DNA from: Candidatus Mcinerneyibacterium aminivorans
GTDB lineage: Bacteria > Macinerneyibacteriota > Macinerneyibacteria > Macinerneyibacteriales > Macinerneyibacteriaceae
Direction: 5' to 3'
Assembly: GCA_008086245.1 (NCBI GenBank)
Contig: VSIX01000139.1
Location: 1-64,000 of the forward strand
Length of the DNA: 64,000 nucleotides
A program made the position numbers and the translations under genes. Shown here in pieces: positions 8,998 to 17,259 of the stretch (position 1 is the stretch's first letter; each line of letters opens with the position of its first letter). The notes beneath the pieces were generated by a model. That model saw only the letters and a list, made by a program, of their open reading frames with translations, ran no database searches and was not told where the DNA came from.

Positions 8998-9669
8998 CTA
9001 TCTTCTCGCCAGTAGAATGAATCTGAGCAGGTTAACAAGAGCAGCAAGAGTAGAAGCTACATAGGTCATAGCTGCTGCATTTAACACCTTTTTTGCGCCT
9101 GTAAGCTCGTTTGAATTTAAATATCCATTGTTTTTTATAATATTTAAAGCAGTCGAAGAGGCATTAAATTCCACAGGTAATGTTATTATTGAAAAAATTA
9201 CCGCGGCAGCATAGAAAATTATGCCTATTTTTAATAAACTAAACGCCTGAAGCAAAAAGCCAATAAAAATTAAAGGAAACGCCAGTTTCGAACCTATGTT
9301 GGCCACAGGAGCAAATGCATTTCTTATTTTTAGAGGCATGTATCCTTTGCTATCCTGTAGGGCATGTCCAGCTTCATGAGCAGCTACAGCTATAGCCGAT
9401 ATATTGTTTTTACCATAAACCGAATCCGATAATCTTAATACCTTCTCTTGGGGGTCATAGTGATCGCTTAATTGACCTTTAACCCTTTCAATTGGAATAT
9501 TCATGTTGGATCTTCTTAAAATATCTCTTGCAACTTCGTTTGAGCTAATTCTTTTATCTGCCATCTCTTTTGAATATTTTTTGAAGGTTGCTTTTACTTT
9601 ATGCTGGGCCCAAAATGATAAAATAATTACAGGAATTAAAAGTATAAATGTGGGATCATAAAAAAACAT
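8998..9669 (-). CDS. Membrane zinc metallopeptidase, YugP-like (Zn_peptidase_2)
   Basis: A 223-residue membrane protein with an N-terminal helix (about residues 8-20), the zinc-protease motif AAHEAGHALQ (HEAGH at 98-102) and two or three further helices near 115-220. Size, topology and motif order match the YugP / putative neutral zinc metallopeptidase family (PF04298). The family's substrates are unknown. GGAGG precedes the ATG. pyrE lies 54 bases upstream on the same strand, so the two may be co-transcribed. Confidence 0.87.
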   Translation of the reverse strand: MFFYDPTFILLIPVIILSFWAQHKVKATFKKYSKEMADKRISSNEVARDILRRSNMNIPIERVKGQLSDHYDPQEKVLRLSDSVYGKNNISAIAVAAHEAGHALQDSKGYMPLKIRNAFAPVANIGSKLAFPLIFIGFLLQAFSLLKIGIIFYAAAVIFSIITLPVEFNASSTALNIIKNNGYLNSNELTGAKKVLNAAAMTYVASTLAALVNLLRFILLARR

Positions 9670-9723
9670 TTTTACCTCCTTTGTGTATATACAAACTTAA
9701 AAATTTTTGAAAAGTTCCAATTT

Positions 9724-10389
9724 TTATTCGGATGCACCATATTTTTTATAATATTCATTTATTTTTGCATTCATTTTATCATCTATAAATTTCTTTTCAT
9801 GCAGATAATTTTGAGTTTCTTTCATGTCAACTATAGCTGCAGTTTCCATTTCATATTCCTCTTTTAACTGGGTTAATGCCATTCTATCTGTGTCTTTTCC
9901 TTTTTCCATTCTATTAACTGAAATTATAAGGCCTGCAAGCTTAATATTAGCATGGTCTCTTAATATAGGAACTGTTTCTCTTATAGATTTGCCGGATGTA
10001 GTAACATCTTCAATAATAAGTACTTTATCCCCGTCATTAAGCTTATGTCCGATCAAACTTCCCTTTTCTCCATGATCCTTTTTTTCTTTGCGGTTGAAGC
10101 AGAATGAAACATTCTTATTATATAGTTTTAAAAGAGAGGAGGCTACAGCTACAACAAGAGGTATCCCCTTGTAGGCCGGGCCAAATATCACATCAAAATC
10201 CAGACCTATTTTTTCTTTTATTGCTTTTGCATAAAAGTCACCCAGTTTTGATATCTGTTTCCCGGTGCTATATTTTCCCGTATTTATAAAAAATGGTGTG
10301 TTTCTACCGCTTTTGGTTACAAAATCACCAAACATAAGTACATCGGCTTTGAGCATAAAATCAACAAACTTTTTTTTATATTCCTCCAT
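9724..10389 (-). CDS. pyrE: Orotate phosphoribosyltransferase
   Basis: PyrE joins orotate to PRPP to make OMP in pyrimidine synthesis. The 221-residue product contains the PRPP-binding signature VLIIEDVTTSGKS and an upstream GPAYKGIPLV motif as in bacterial PyrE; its length matches the family. GGAAGGAG lies before the ATG. No other pyr genes are adjacent and no attenuator hairpin is evident upstream. Confidence 0.95.
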   Translation of the reverse strand: MEEYKKKFVDFMLKADVLMFGDFVTKSGRNTPFFINTGKYSTGKQISKLGDFYAKAIKEKIGLDFDVIFGPAYKGIPLVVAVASSLLKLYNKNVSFCFNRKEKKDHGEKGSLIGHKLNDGDKVLIIEDVTTSGKSIRETVPILRDHANIKLAGLIISVNRMEKGKDTDRMALTQLKEEYEMETAAIVDMKETQNYLHEKKFIDDKMNAKINEYYKKYGASE

Positions 10390-10653
10390 AAATACTCCTT
10401 CCTAATTTTTATAAAGTTTATCAATTATTTAATTTTGTTTCAATAGTTTTATATATTGAAGAGTAAGAAAAAAATAATAAATTATACAAAAGTTAAAAAG
10501 AAAAATGAAAATTATTTGCTGATTTTATACAGTTTAGATTTATTAATTATTTGTTTGAAATTGGTTAGTTGGTGCACTTTATTGTATAAAATGACTTTTT
10601 TTTATTTTGGATTTTGATACAATTTAATTGTAATGATTTATAAAGGAGGGAAT

Positions 10654-11148
10654 ATGAAAATAGAATTTGAATTTTTCAAACACTGTTTACAGCCCCGCCC
10701 GAATGTTCTAGTTTCCTGCAGGAATAAAAAAGGTGAGAACAATGCCCTGGCCGTTGCTTATGCGTCAAATTGCAGTTATCATGAGCCTCCCATGGTAATG
10801 GTGGGGATCGTTCCTAACAGATATTCTTACCATATGATTAAAGAATCTAATGTGTTTGTAGTAAATCTGGTTCCTAAAAATATGGAAGAAGAGTATTATT
10901 ATTTAGGAAGCCACAGCGGGAGAAATGAAGACAAACTTGAAAAACTTGGATTAAATGTAAAAGATGGGAAAAAAGTTGATGCCCCGATACTAACCGACTT
11001 CCCGGTTAATATTGAATGTGAGGTTGTTGATTCGATGAAACCAGGATCCCATGAAATGTTTGCCGGTAAAGTTGTTCAAATTCATGTTGATGAAGAATAT
11101 GTTGATAAAAACGGCAAACCGCAGTTGAATAAAATTAATTATCTATAA
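10654..11148 (+). CDS. Flavin reductase-like (DIM6/NTAB) flavoprotein
   Basis: A 164-residue protein of the flavin-reductase-like FMN-binding family. The pattern RPNVLVSCRNKKGENNALAVAY, split as RPNVLVSC and NALAVAY, with PPMVMVGIVPNRYSYHMIKES and FVVNLVP is characteristic. Such proteins bind FMN and, in anaerobes, often act as small NAD(P)H:flavin or ferredoxin-linked reductases. The ATG at 10654 is chosen over the one at 10633 because AAAGGAGGG lies just before it. It appears monocistronic. The physiological substrate cannot be named. Confidence 0.85.
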   Translation: MKIEFEFFKHCLQPRPNVLVSCRNKKGENNALAVAYASNCSYHEPPMVMVGIVPNRYSYHMIKESNVFVVNLVPKNMEEEYYYLGSHSGRNEDKLEKLGLNVKDGKKVDAPILTDFPVNIECEVVDSMKPGSHEMFAGKVVQIHVDEEYVDKNGKPQLNKINYL

Positions 11149-11271
11149 TCAAATCTCTGAGTTAGAAGAGATATACGAATAAACTTAAAAGATAATCATA
11201 ACCGGATATTTTTGAATCATAAGATAGAAGTATTTTTATTCAATTTTAGGTTATGAACATAAGATTATAAC

Positions 11272-11299
11272 TTGATGTCTAAAAATTTATATCTATAAT
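11272..11299 (+). promoter_or_regulatory. Promoter of the Fur-like/NifX locus
   Basis: TTGATG (11272-11277) and a perfect TATAAT (11294-11299) with a 16-base spacer lie just upstream of a Fur-box match and the broken Fur-family gene. Confidence 0.55.
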
Positions 11300-11312
11300 T
11301 GTAATTGCAGGA

Positions 11313-11331
11313 GATAATGACAATAATTATC
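11313..11331 (+). promoter_or_regulatory. Fur box
   Basis: GATAATGACAATAATTATC matches the 19-base E. coli Fur consensus GATAATGATAATCATTATC at 17 of 19 positions. It lies 14 bases after the -10 element and 14 bases before the ATG of the Fur-like gene. This is the usual place for autoregulation by a Fur/PerR-type repressor. Confidence 0.65.
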
Positions 11332-11345
11332 GATATGGAGGGTTT

Positions 11346-11734
11346 ATGTTCGAGAGGAAAAATACAATTGGGAAAAGACCACCTAAAGCCAGAGATTTAT
11401 TGATGAACCTTTTTAAAAAAATCAGCAGCAATCTTCCTATTAAAGATATATATAACAGAATTAAAGATGAAAACATCGATAATATCACAATTTATAGGAA
11501 CCTGGATTTGATAGAAAAGAGGATATTATAACACGTCTGGAAGTCAATGAAATTTATAAGTATAAATTATTGGGTTCAGTTCTTAAGCATCATTTAATAT
11601 ATAAGAAATGCAAAGAATTTATTGATATAAAGGATGATTGTGTTGAAAATACTAAGGGATTAATTTATAAGTTTTCTTCATTACTGAAAAGTGAGCATGA
11701 ATATCAATTTAAAAACACAATCACGATTTTATAG
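11346..11734 (+). pseudogene. Fur-family regulator broken by a frameshift
   Basis: The first frame (11346-11531) gives 61 residues that fit the Fur winged helix, including the recognition-helix pattern NITIYRNLDLIEK. It then meets a TAA. A frame shifted by one base, from about 11522 to the TAG at 11732, continues with IITRLEVNE, the metal-site-like HHLIYKKCKEFIDI and a C-terminal helix ending TITIL. Together they make about 129 residues, a normal Fur length. The second Cys pair of many Fur proteins is not visible. GGAGGG precedes the ATG. It is either a pseudogene, a programmed frameshift or an assembly error of one base. Confidence 0.75.
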
Positions 11735-11773
11735 GTTTATTTAATAGTTACTCTAAACAAAAGGAGGGAAATA

Positions 11774-12106
11774 ATGAGATTATTTATAACTGCAAAGGGA
11801 AAAGATTTGAATGCAAAACCGGATGAAAGATTTGGCAGAGGAGAATATTTTCAGATAATTGATAGTAAATCAAAAGAAATTATTGAAGCAAAAGAAAATC
11901 CATTTAAGGATGGGGCTCATGGAGTAGGTATTAGGACTTCTAATTATGTAATTGAAAATGCAGATGCTGTGATTGCTAACAAATTTGGCCCTAAAGCAGC
12001 CGAAGTTTTAAAACAGGCGGGCATCAAAATGTACTTAACCGAAGGAGAGACTGTTAAGGAGATTATTGAAAATTTTAATAACCAGAAATTGCAGGAGTTT
12101 AAGTGA
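11774..12106 (+). CDS. NifX/NifB-type dinitrogenase iron-molybdenum cofactor family protein
   Basis: A 110-residue single-domain protein of the family named for NifX and the NifB C-terminal domain. FGRGEYFQIIDSKSKE near the start and GIRTSNYVIENADAVIANKFGPKAAEVLK match the conserved core. Outside nitrogen fixers these small proteins commonly sit next to ferredoxin-MinD ATPases, as here, and are thought to carry or scavenge Fe-S or metal clusters. AAAGGAGGG precedes the ATG. It is 39 bases after the broken Fur gene and may share its Fur-boxed promoter. No nif genes are present. Confidence 0.85.
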   Translation: MRLFITAKGKDLNAKPDERFGRGEYFQIIDSKSKEIIEAKENPFKDGAHGVGIRTSNYVIENADAVIANKFGPKAAEVLKQAGIKMYLTEGETVKEIIENFNNQKLQEFK

Positions 12107-12518
12107 TTCTATAACATGGAAAGAAAAAAATATTACAATTTATTGTGTGTAATGAATATATCGAGCATAAAATTAATATAGAAGAATAAAATATCCTGAA
12201 ATTAACAATAGTATCTCTGATAAATAATATAAATGCTTTGATCTGTTTACTACAGGATAAAACTTCCAAATTCAGAGAATAAGAGTTTAAGTGCTTGAAG
12301 AAGTGAATCAGCAAGTAAAATATTGACATAAAAAGTACAAAAAAGAAACCGGAAGATGAAATAAAAAATTTGGTGAGTTTGGATTAGGTTTTTGTAATTT
12401 GTAGAAATAAATTTTAAAAATTTAATAAAGCTCTGTATTAAGATTATATAGAGTTTATAAATTGAGTATAAAAATATGATGTAGATTATCTAAACTGTTT
12501 TTAAATGAAAGGAGAATA
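12107..12518. other. AT-rich intergenic gap, no gene recognised
   Basis: 412 bases between the NifX-like gene and the first MinD-type ATPase. Both strands were read for decayed coding sequence, tRNA or riboswitch-like structure and nothing convincing was found. No member of the CCGGG repeat family described elsewhere in the window occurs here. A promoter for the ATPase operon is expected but no clear one was seen. Confidence 0.4.
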
Positions 12519-13379
12519 ATGAAAATTGCAGTAGCATCAGGAAAGGGAGGCACGGGAAAAACAACAGTTTCAGTTCTTTTATACGAATATCTGGATAATT
12601 ATACATATGTAGATATGGATGTTGAAGAACCTAATGGTGGAATCTTTGTTAAACCTAATATTGAAAGAAGGGAAGATTTTAATAAAAAGGTTCCGGATAT
12701 CAATGAAAATATATGTACATTTTGCGGAAAATGTGCTGATAATTGTCCTTATAATGCTTTATCAATAATGGAAAAAGCTGAAAAAACTCTTTTCTTTGAA
12801 GACCTCTGTATGAGCTGTGGGGTTTGTTCATATGTTTGTCCGGTTGAGGATGCAATTGTAGAAAAAAATAAAAAAATTGGGGTTATTAACTATGGAAAGG
12901 GGTTTAAAAAAAGTAAGGAAATAGATTTTATAGAGGGGATTCTTGATGTAGGTGAACCCTCTGGTGTTCCTATTATCAACAAAATTAACAAAAAACTTGA
13001 TAATGATAAAAAATATATTCTCGATGCACCTCCAGGTACAACCTGTCCTACGGTGGCTACTATTGAGAAGGTTGATTATGTTGTACTTGTAACTGAACCT
13101 ACTCCGTTTGGCATAAATGATTTGAAATTAACCCTTGAAGTTGTTGAAGAGTTAAAAAAGCCCCACGGTCTTGTAGTGAATAAAGATGATAGGGATAATG
13201 ATTTAATAGAAAAATTTTTACAAAAACATAATATAGATATGCTGGGTAGTATCCCCTATGATGAGGATTTTGCCAGAAGCTATTCTAAAGGAGAATCTCT
13301 TTTAAATTCATCTGAAAGAATTAAAAATTCAGTTGTAGAAATCATAAAAAATCTTAGAAAAACAAATAAGGAGTTATGA
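12519..13379 (+). CDS. MinD-superfamily P-loop ATPase with inserted ferredoxin domain (first copy)
   Basis: 286 residues with a deviant Walker A motif GKGGTGKTT (residues 8-16) and an inserted double [4Fe-4S] ferredoxin domain: C66, C69, C72, C76 and C97, C100, C103, C107. DAPPGTTCP near 170 is the Walker B region. This architecture is typical of anaerobes and occurs as a tandem pair beside NifX-like proteins, as here. Its relatives Mrp/Nbp35 deliver Fe-S clusters, which suggests a cluster-handling role; the client is unknown. GGAG precedes the ATG. It overlaps the second copy at the stop/start. Confidence 0.88.
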   Translation: MKIAVASGKGGTGKTTVSVLLYEYLDNYTYVDMDVEEPNGGIFVKPNIERREDFNKKVPDINENICTFCGKCADNCPYNALSIMEKAEKTLFFEDLCMSCGVCSYVCPVEDAIVEKNKKIGVINYGKGFKKSKEIDFIEGILDVGEPSGVPIINKINKKLDNDKKYILDAPPGTTCPTVATIEKVDYVVLVTEPTPFGINDLKLTLEVVEELKKPHGLVVNKDDRDNDLIEKFLQKHNIDMLGSIPYDEDFARSYSKGESLLNSSERIKNSVVEIIKNLRKTNKEL

Positions 13380-14263
13380 TGTCTTTGAAACAAACAGTTG
13401 TTCTTTCGGGAAAAGGTGGAGCAGGTAAAACAACATTAACGGCAACTTTAGCAAAATTGCTTAAAAATAAGATTATTGTTGATGCAGATGTAGATGCAGC
13501 AGATATGTTTATATTGATGAAGCCTAAAATTGAGAAAAAGGAGAAGTTTAAGGGTAAACCGGTAGCAAAAATTAATCAGCAGCAATGTATAAAATGTGGA
13601 AAATGTATGGATTTATGTAGATTTGATGCAATAAATCTTGTTGAGGGTGATTATAAAATAAACGAGTATATGTGTGATGGGTGTACTCTTTGTGATATTG
13701 CATGTCCGGTTGATGCAATCGATATGCTGCCTCAAATTGTTGGTGAATGGTACAAATCAAAAACTAATTGGGGTGATATGGTTCATGCAAAACTTTATCC
13801 GGGAGCTGAAAACTCGGGGAATTTAGTCACAATGGTTAAACATCAGGCTAAATTAATTGCAGAAGATAAAAATATTGGGCATCTTTTAATAGATGGACCT
13901 CCGGGAATAGGATGTCCCGTAAATTCATCACTTTCGGGAGCACATTATGCCATATTAGTAACTGAACCGACACAATCGGGATTACATGATTTAAAAAGAA
14001 TATTTGAAGTATCAAAACATTTTGATTTAGATAATTTTCTTGTAATTAACAAATATGATATTAATAATGAGATGACGGGAAAAATTCTTGAATTTGCAGA
14101 AAAAAAAGATATGAAGCTACTTGGGAAAATTCCATTTGATAAAAGAATCGTAAACGCTCAGGTGAATTTGCAGACTCCTGTTGATTTACAAAATAACAAA
14201 GAGTTAAAAAAGATTTTTAATGAGATATTTAAAAAGTTTATGGAGAATATCAAAGGAGAATAA
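13379..14263 (+). CDS. MinD-superfamily P-loop ATPase with inserted ferredoxin domain (second copy)
   Basis: A paralogue of the preceding gene, 294 residues. It has SGKGGAGKTT near residues 10-19 and two [4Fe-4S] motifs near residues 70-80 (CIKCGKCMDLC) and 99-109 (CDGCTLCDIAC). A DGPPGIGCP Walker B region also matches. The two copies probably form a heterodimer. Of the two adjacent ATGs (13376, 13379) the second is preferred because AAGGAG then has a 5-base gap. It ends one base before the next gene's start region, so the operon continues. Confidence 0.87.
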   Translation: MSLKQTVVLSGKGGAGKTTLTATLAKLLKNKIIVDADVDAADMFILMKPKIEKKEKFKGKPVAKINQQQCIKCGKCMDLCRFDAINLVEGDYKINEYMCDGCTLCDIACPVDAIDMLPQIVGEWYKSKTNWGDMVHAKLYPGAENSGNLVTMVKHQAKLIAEDKNIGHLLIDGPPGIGCPVNSSLSGAHYAILVTEPTQSGLHDLKRIFEVSKHFDLDNFLVINKYDINNEMTGKILEFAEKKDMKLLGKIPFDKRIVNAQVNLQTPVDLQNNKELKKIFNEIFKKFMENIKGE

Positions 14264-14264
14264 T

Positions 14265-14555
14265 GTGGATTTAAAAGAAAAAATTAAAATAAAATTAAAG
14301 GAAGTTATTGATCCGGAACTAAGAGAAAATGTCTGGGATTTAAAATTAGTTAAGGATTTAAAAGTTAATGAAGTGAAAAGGAGTGTTTCTTTAAAATTTA
14401 GGCCTACTGCTTATCAATGTCCTCTGGGAATTCAGCTTGCGATGAATATCAAAAAAAAACTTATGAAGATTGAGGAGCTTGATAAAATAGATATGAAAGT
14501 TATAGATTATGTTATGGCTGATAAAGCAAATAAATATTTAAAAGAGATGGATTAG
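14265..14555 (+). CDS. MIP18/DUF59 family protein (PaaD/SufT-like)
   Basis: A 96-residue protein of the MIP18 (DUF59) family, whose members help insert Fe-S clusters into target proteins. VIDPELRENVWDLKLV at its start is the family signature, and the AYQCPLGIQLAMNIK segment holds the conserved cysteine. The start is read as GTG at 14265, 6 bases after AAAGGAG and one base after the previous stop. The longer upstream ATG at 14220 would run through the previous gene. Its place after two ferredoxin-MinD ATPases strengthens the case for an Fe-S cluster-transfer locus. Confidence 0.82.
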   Translation: MDLKEKIKIKLKEVIDPELRENVWDLKLVKDLKVNEVKRSVSLKFRPTAYQCPLGIQLAMNIKKKLMKIEELDKIDMKVIDYVMADKANKYLKEMD

Positions 14556-14561
14556 GGAATA

Positions 14562-14735
14562 ATGATAATAGCATGTGCAACTAAAGATAAAAAGTGTTTT
14601 GAGGGTGAACATTTTGATATATCGGATTATTATATCATTTATCAATTAACGGAGAATAAGTTTGCTTATGATTGCATTATTGAAAATGTTTTTTTGATGA
14701 GGAAAAATCCGGCCATGGAAAAAACTGATATATAA
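14562..14735 (+). pseudogene. Truncated NifX-like protein (57 residues)
   Basis: A short frame from ATG 14562 to TAA 14733-14735. Its residues MIIACATKDKKCFEGEHFDI and the following YYIIYQL fit the N-terminal half of the NifX/NifB-type domain, where HFG-x-x-x-YFxIYE is usual. The C-terminal half with the conserved helices is missing. AGGGA precedes the ATG, and it starts 6 bases after the MIP18-type gene, so it is still placed as the last gene of the operon. It may be a decayed copy or a genuine half-domain protein. Confidence 0.5.
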
Positions 14736-14844
14736 AAAAATTATTCAGTGATATATTAATATAAATTTTCAAACGAGTTTTAAATCTTGATAATATTAAT
14801 CAGCTTTGCTATTTTTAATTTGGATAGCAAAAAGAAAGGACAAT

Positions 14845-15750
14845 ATGAAAAAGTATTTATCTATTTTTTTGGTTTTTGTTTTAGTTTCAGGGTTTGTTTA
14901 TGGACTTGAAATTGTAGCTCCTAAAGGTCCCCCATCTGTACCGCTTATAAAACTAACTGAAGATAATCCTAATTATAAATTGAGCCTTTATACTGATATA
15001 TTAACTGAAGTTATCCCTGAGTTTATGAAAGCAGATGAAAAGATATATGTTATGCCCACAAATGTTATGGCAAAATTTTACAATAAAAATGTTAACCTGA
15101 AGATACTTAATGTAACAAGTTCCGGAATGCTGTATATCCTATCCAATAGTAATAAGATAAAAACTATTTCTGATCTGAAGAATGATAAGATATATGTACC
15201 GGCTCCAGGTTCTTCTCCTGATATTGTTACCAGATATTATTTAAAGAAAAAGGGTATTAATGTTGATATTAAATATAGCTCTTCTCCAGAAATTGCTAAA
15301 CTTTTCATTGCGGGAAAAATCCAAAATTGCGTGCTTCCGGAACCGTATGCTAGCAAAGCTATTTTTATGAATAAGAAAGCAAAAAGAATTCTAAATTTTA
15401 AAGAAGGATGGAAAAATATAGCAGGTACGGATCAAATACCTCAGGTGGGATTGGTAGCAAAAGTAAGTTATATTGAAGCAAATAAAAAAGAAATTGATAA
15501 GTTTTTGATGGATTATAAAAAGGCCGTTAACTGGGTTAATAATAATCCTAAAATAGCTGCAAAGCTTGCTTCAAAAAAACTTGGGATAAGTGAAAAAATA
15601 ATTGAACTGTCAATCCCCAAAATGAATTTGATATCTCTTCAATCCAAACAGGCCTATAAAGTATTAAAAAATTATTTTAACATACTGAATGAAGATAACA
15701 AAAAAGTAATAGGCGGTAAGATACCGGATGAAAAAATCATTTATAAATAA
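14845..15750 (+). CDS. ABC transporter substrate-binding protein, SsuA/NMT1-like
   Basis: A 301-residue periplasmic binding protein with an N-terminal signal peptide (MKKYLSIFLVFVLVSGFVYG). GPPSVPLIKL, PAPGSSPDIVTRYYLKKKG and VLPEPYASKA match the NMT1/SsuA-type fold used for sulfonates, thiamine precursors or nitrate. It has no lipobox. AAAGGA precedes the ATG at 14845; an earlier ATG at 14806 would spoil the signal peptide. It overlaps the permease by 23 bases. The ligand cannot be told; the neighbours hint at a metal- or sulfur-linked substrate, which is inference. Confidence 0.85.
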   Translation: MKKYLSIFLVFVLVSGFVYGLEIVAPKGPPSVPLIKLTEDNPNYKLSLYTDILTEVIPEFMKADEKIYVMPTNVMAKFYNKNVNLKILNVTSSGMLYILSNSNKIKTISDLKNDKIYVPAPGSSPDIVTRYYLKKKGINVDIKYSSSPEIAKLFIAGKIQNCVLPEPYASKAIFMNKKAKRILNFKEGWKNIAGTDQIPQVGLVAKVSYIEANKKEIDKFLMDYKKAVNWVNNNPKIAAKLASKKLGISEKIIELSIPKMNLISLQSKQAYKVLKNYFNILNEDNKKVIGGKIPDEKIIYK

Positions 15751-16456
15751 AATTATAGCAACATTTATTTTTTTATTGATATGGCATTTTGCGAGTAAAA
15801 GTTTTTCATCAATCATACTTCCATCTCCTTTTGAAGTTGTTATTAGTTTTATTAACAATATAAATGATAAAAATTTTTTTAAACATATTGGAGTTACTGT
15901 TTATAAGGCATTCTGGGGGATCGTGATATCTTTCTTACTTGCATTTCCTATAGGGGTTTTGATGGGTATTAAAAAAGAGGTGTATGATTTTTTTCATCCC
16001 TTTGTAGTTTTTATTCAATCTATGCCGGTTATAGCCTGGGTCCTTCTGGCTTTGATATGGTTTGATAATAATTTTATTCCAGTTTTTGTTGTCATAATTG
16101 CTGTTATTCCGATAATAATACTTAATATTGCTGAAGGTGTAAAAAGAGTTGATCATAAACTTCTGGAGATGGCAGAAATATATAAATTAAGCAAAGGTAA
16201 AGTTATAAAAAATATTTATATTCCCTCGATTGCCGGGTATTTTGAATCTTCCCTTAAAATTGTATTTGGGAATACTTTCAAAGTAGTTGTCATGGCGGAG
16301 GTTCTTGCACATCCGGGTATGGGTATCGGTGAAAAAATGAGCTGGGCAAGAATCAACATAGAAACGGCCGATCTTTTAGCCTGGTCCTTTATGGTTGTAA
16401 TTATTACATTTATAATTATGGGAGTTCTCAAGCTTTTCCAAAAGGAGAAAAATTGA
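15728..16456 (+). CDS. ABC transporter permease, SsuC-like
   Basis: 242 residues with five to six hydrophobic helices and the BPD_transp_1 coupling segment: EGVKRVDHKLLEMAEIYKLS followed by a KNIYIPSIAGYF stretch, the EAA-loop equivalent. It begins inside the end of the binding-protein gene and ends in a TTGA overlap with the ATPase gene. The three genes form one importer of the sulfonate/nitrate/taurine type. Confidence 0.87.
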   Translation: MKKSFINKIIATFIFLLIWHFASKSFSSIILPSPFEVVISFINNINDKNFFKHIGVTVYKAFWGIVISFLLAFPIGVLMGIKKEVYDFFHPFVVFIQSMPVIAWVLLALIWFDNNFIPVFVVIIAVIPIIILNIAEGVKRVDHKLLEMAEIYKLSKGKVIKNIYIPSIAGYFESSLKIVFGNTFKVVVMAEVLAHPGMGIGEKMSWARINIETADLLAWSFMVVIITFIIMGVLKLFQKEKN

Positions 16457-17142
16457 TAAAAATCAAAAATTTAGAAAAATTTTATGAAGATTTAAAGGTA
16501 ATGAATAATGTTTCTTTAAATATCGAAAAAGAAAAAAATACTGTAATAATTGGACCTTCAGGGTGCGGGAAGACTACACTGTTAAATATAATAGCAGGAC
16601 TCGATGAAGATTATGATGGAAGATTAATATCGAATTTCGACAAAATAGGATATGTGTTTCAGGAAGATAGGCTTCTTGAATGGAGAAATGTTATAAAAAA
16701 TCTGGAGATTGTTAAAGAAGAACAGGATGAAAAATTGTTAAATCATATACTGGAAATTCTTGAAATAAAAGACTTGATTAATAAGAATGTAACCAATCTA
16801 AGTGGAGGACAGAGACAAAGAATTTCGATAGCACGGGCTTTTTACTATGACCCTGAAATTATTCTTTTAGATGAACCTTTTAAATCTCTTGATATTTATC
16901 TTAAGAAACGAATCTATACTGATATATTAAAATTAAAAATTGAAACAAATAAGACACTAGTTATGGTAACCCATGATATTCGGGAGGCACTTCTTTTAGC
17001 TGATAATATATTTATCCTAAGCAATTTACCATCTAATATAATAAAAAAAATCAGCATAGATATTTCCTATGATAAGAGAAGTTTAGATGATGAAAGATTG
17101 TTCGAATACGAAAAAGAAATTTACAGATTGTTCCTGGATTAA
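16453..17142 (+). CDS. ABC transporter ATP-binding protein, SsuB-like
   Basis: 229 residues with Walker A GPSGCGKTT (34-42), Q-loop FQEDRLLEW, signature LSGGQ (116-120), Walker B IILLDEPF and the H-loop VTHDIREAL. The FQEDRLLEWRNV stretch is typical of the SsuB/TauB/NrtD subfamily, agreeing with the upstream binding protein and permease. It starts at a TTG overlapping the permease stop (TTGA), 5 bases after AAAGGAG. A hairpin follows it. Confidence 0.9.
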   Translation: MIKIKNLEKFYEDLKVMNNVSLNIEKEKNTVIIGPSGCGKTTLLNIIAGLDEDYDGRLISNFDKIGYVFQEDRLLEWRNVIKNLEIVKEEQDEKLLNHILEILEIKDLINKNVTNLSGGQRQRISIARAFYYDPEIILLDEPFKSLDIYLKKRIYTDILKLKIETNKTLVMVTHDIREALLLADNIFILSNLPSNIIKKISIDISYDKRSLDDERLFEYEKEIYRLFLD

Positions 17143-17160
17143 TAATCTGTTGTCTGTGAT

Positions 17161-17191
17161 CCGTATTCTTTACTTTGTAAAGAGTATACGG
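17161..17191 (+). terminator. Imperfect hairpin after the ABC importer
   Basis: CCGTAT/ATACGG and TCTTTAC/GTAAAGA arms form a 13 bp stem interrupted by a 2-base bulge, 18 bases after the stop. The following sequence is only weakly T-rich, so termination strength is uncertain. Confidence 0.45.
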
Positions 17192-17204
17192 TAAAAGAAT
17201 TATT

Positions 17205-17232
17205 TTGACAATATTTGAAGATATAATATAAT
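17205..17232 (+). promoter_or_regulatory. Consensus promoter of the S10 peptidase gene
   Basis: A perfect TTGACA (17205-17210) and a perfect TATAAT (17227-17232) with a 16-base spacer, 27 bases before the ATG. TTTAGGAGG just before the start is a strong ribosome site. Confidence 0.75.
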
Positions 17233-17259
17233 TAACTAAATTAACTTTAGGAGGTTAAT

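Noticed and set aside
11774-12106. Nitrogen fixation function from the NifX-like protein
   Set aside because: No nifHDK or other nif genes are present and this small family is widespread in non-fixers.
12099-12329. Minus-strand open frame in the gap before the Fe-S ATPases
   Set aside because: No ribosome site, no domain, and it overlaps the end of the NifX-like gene.
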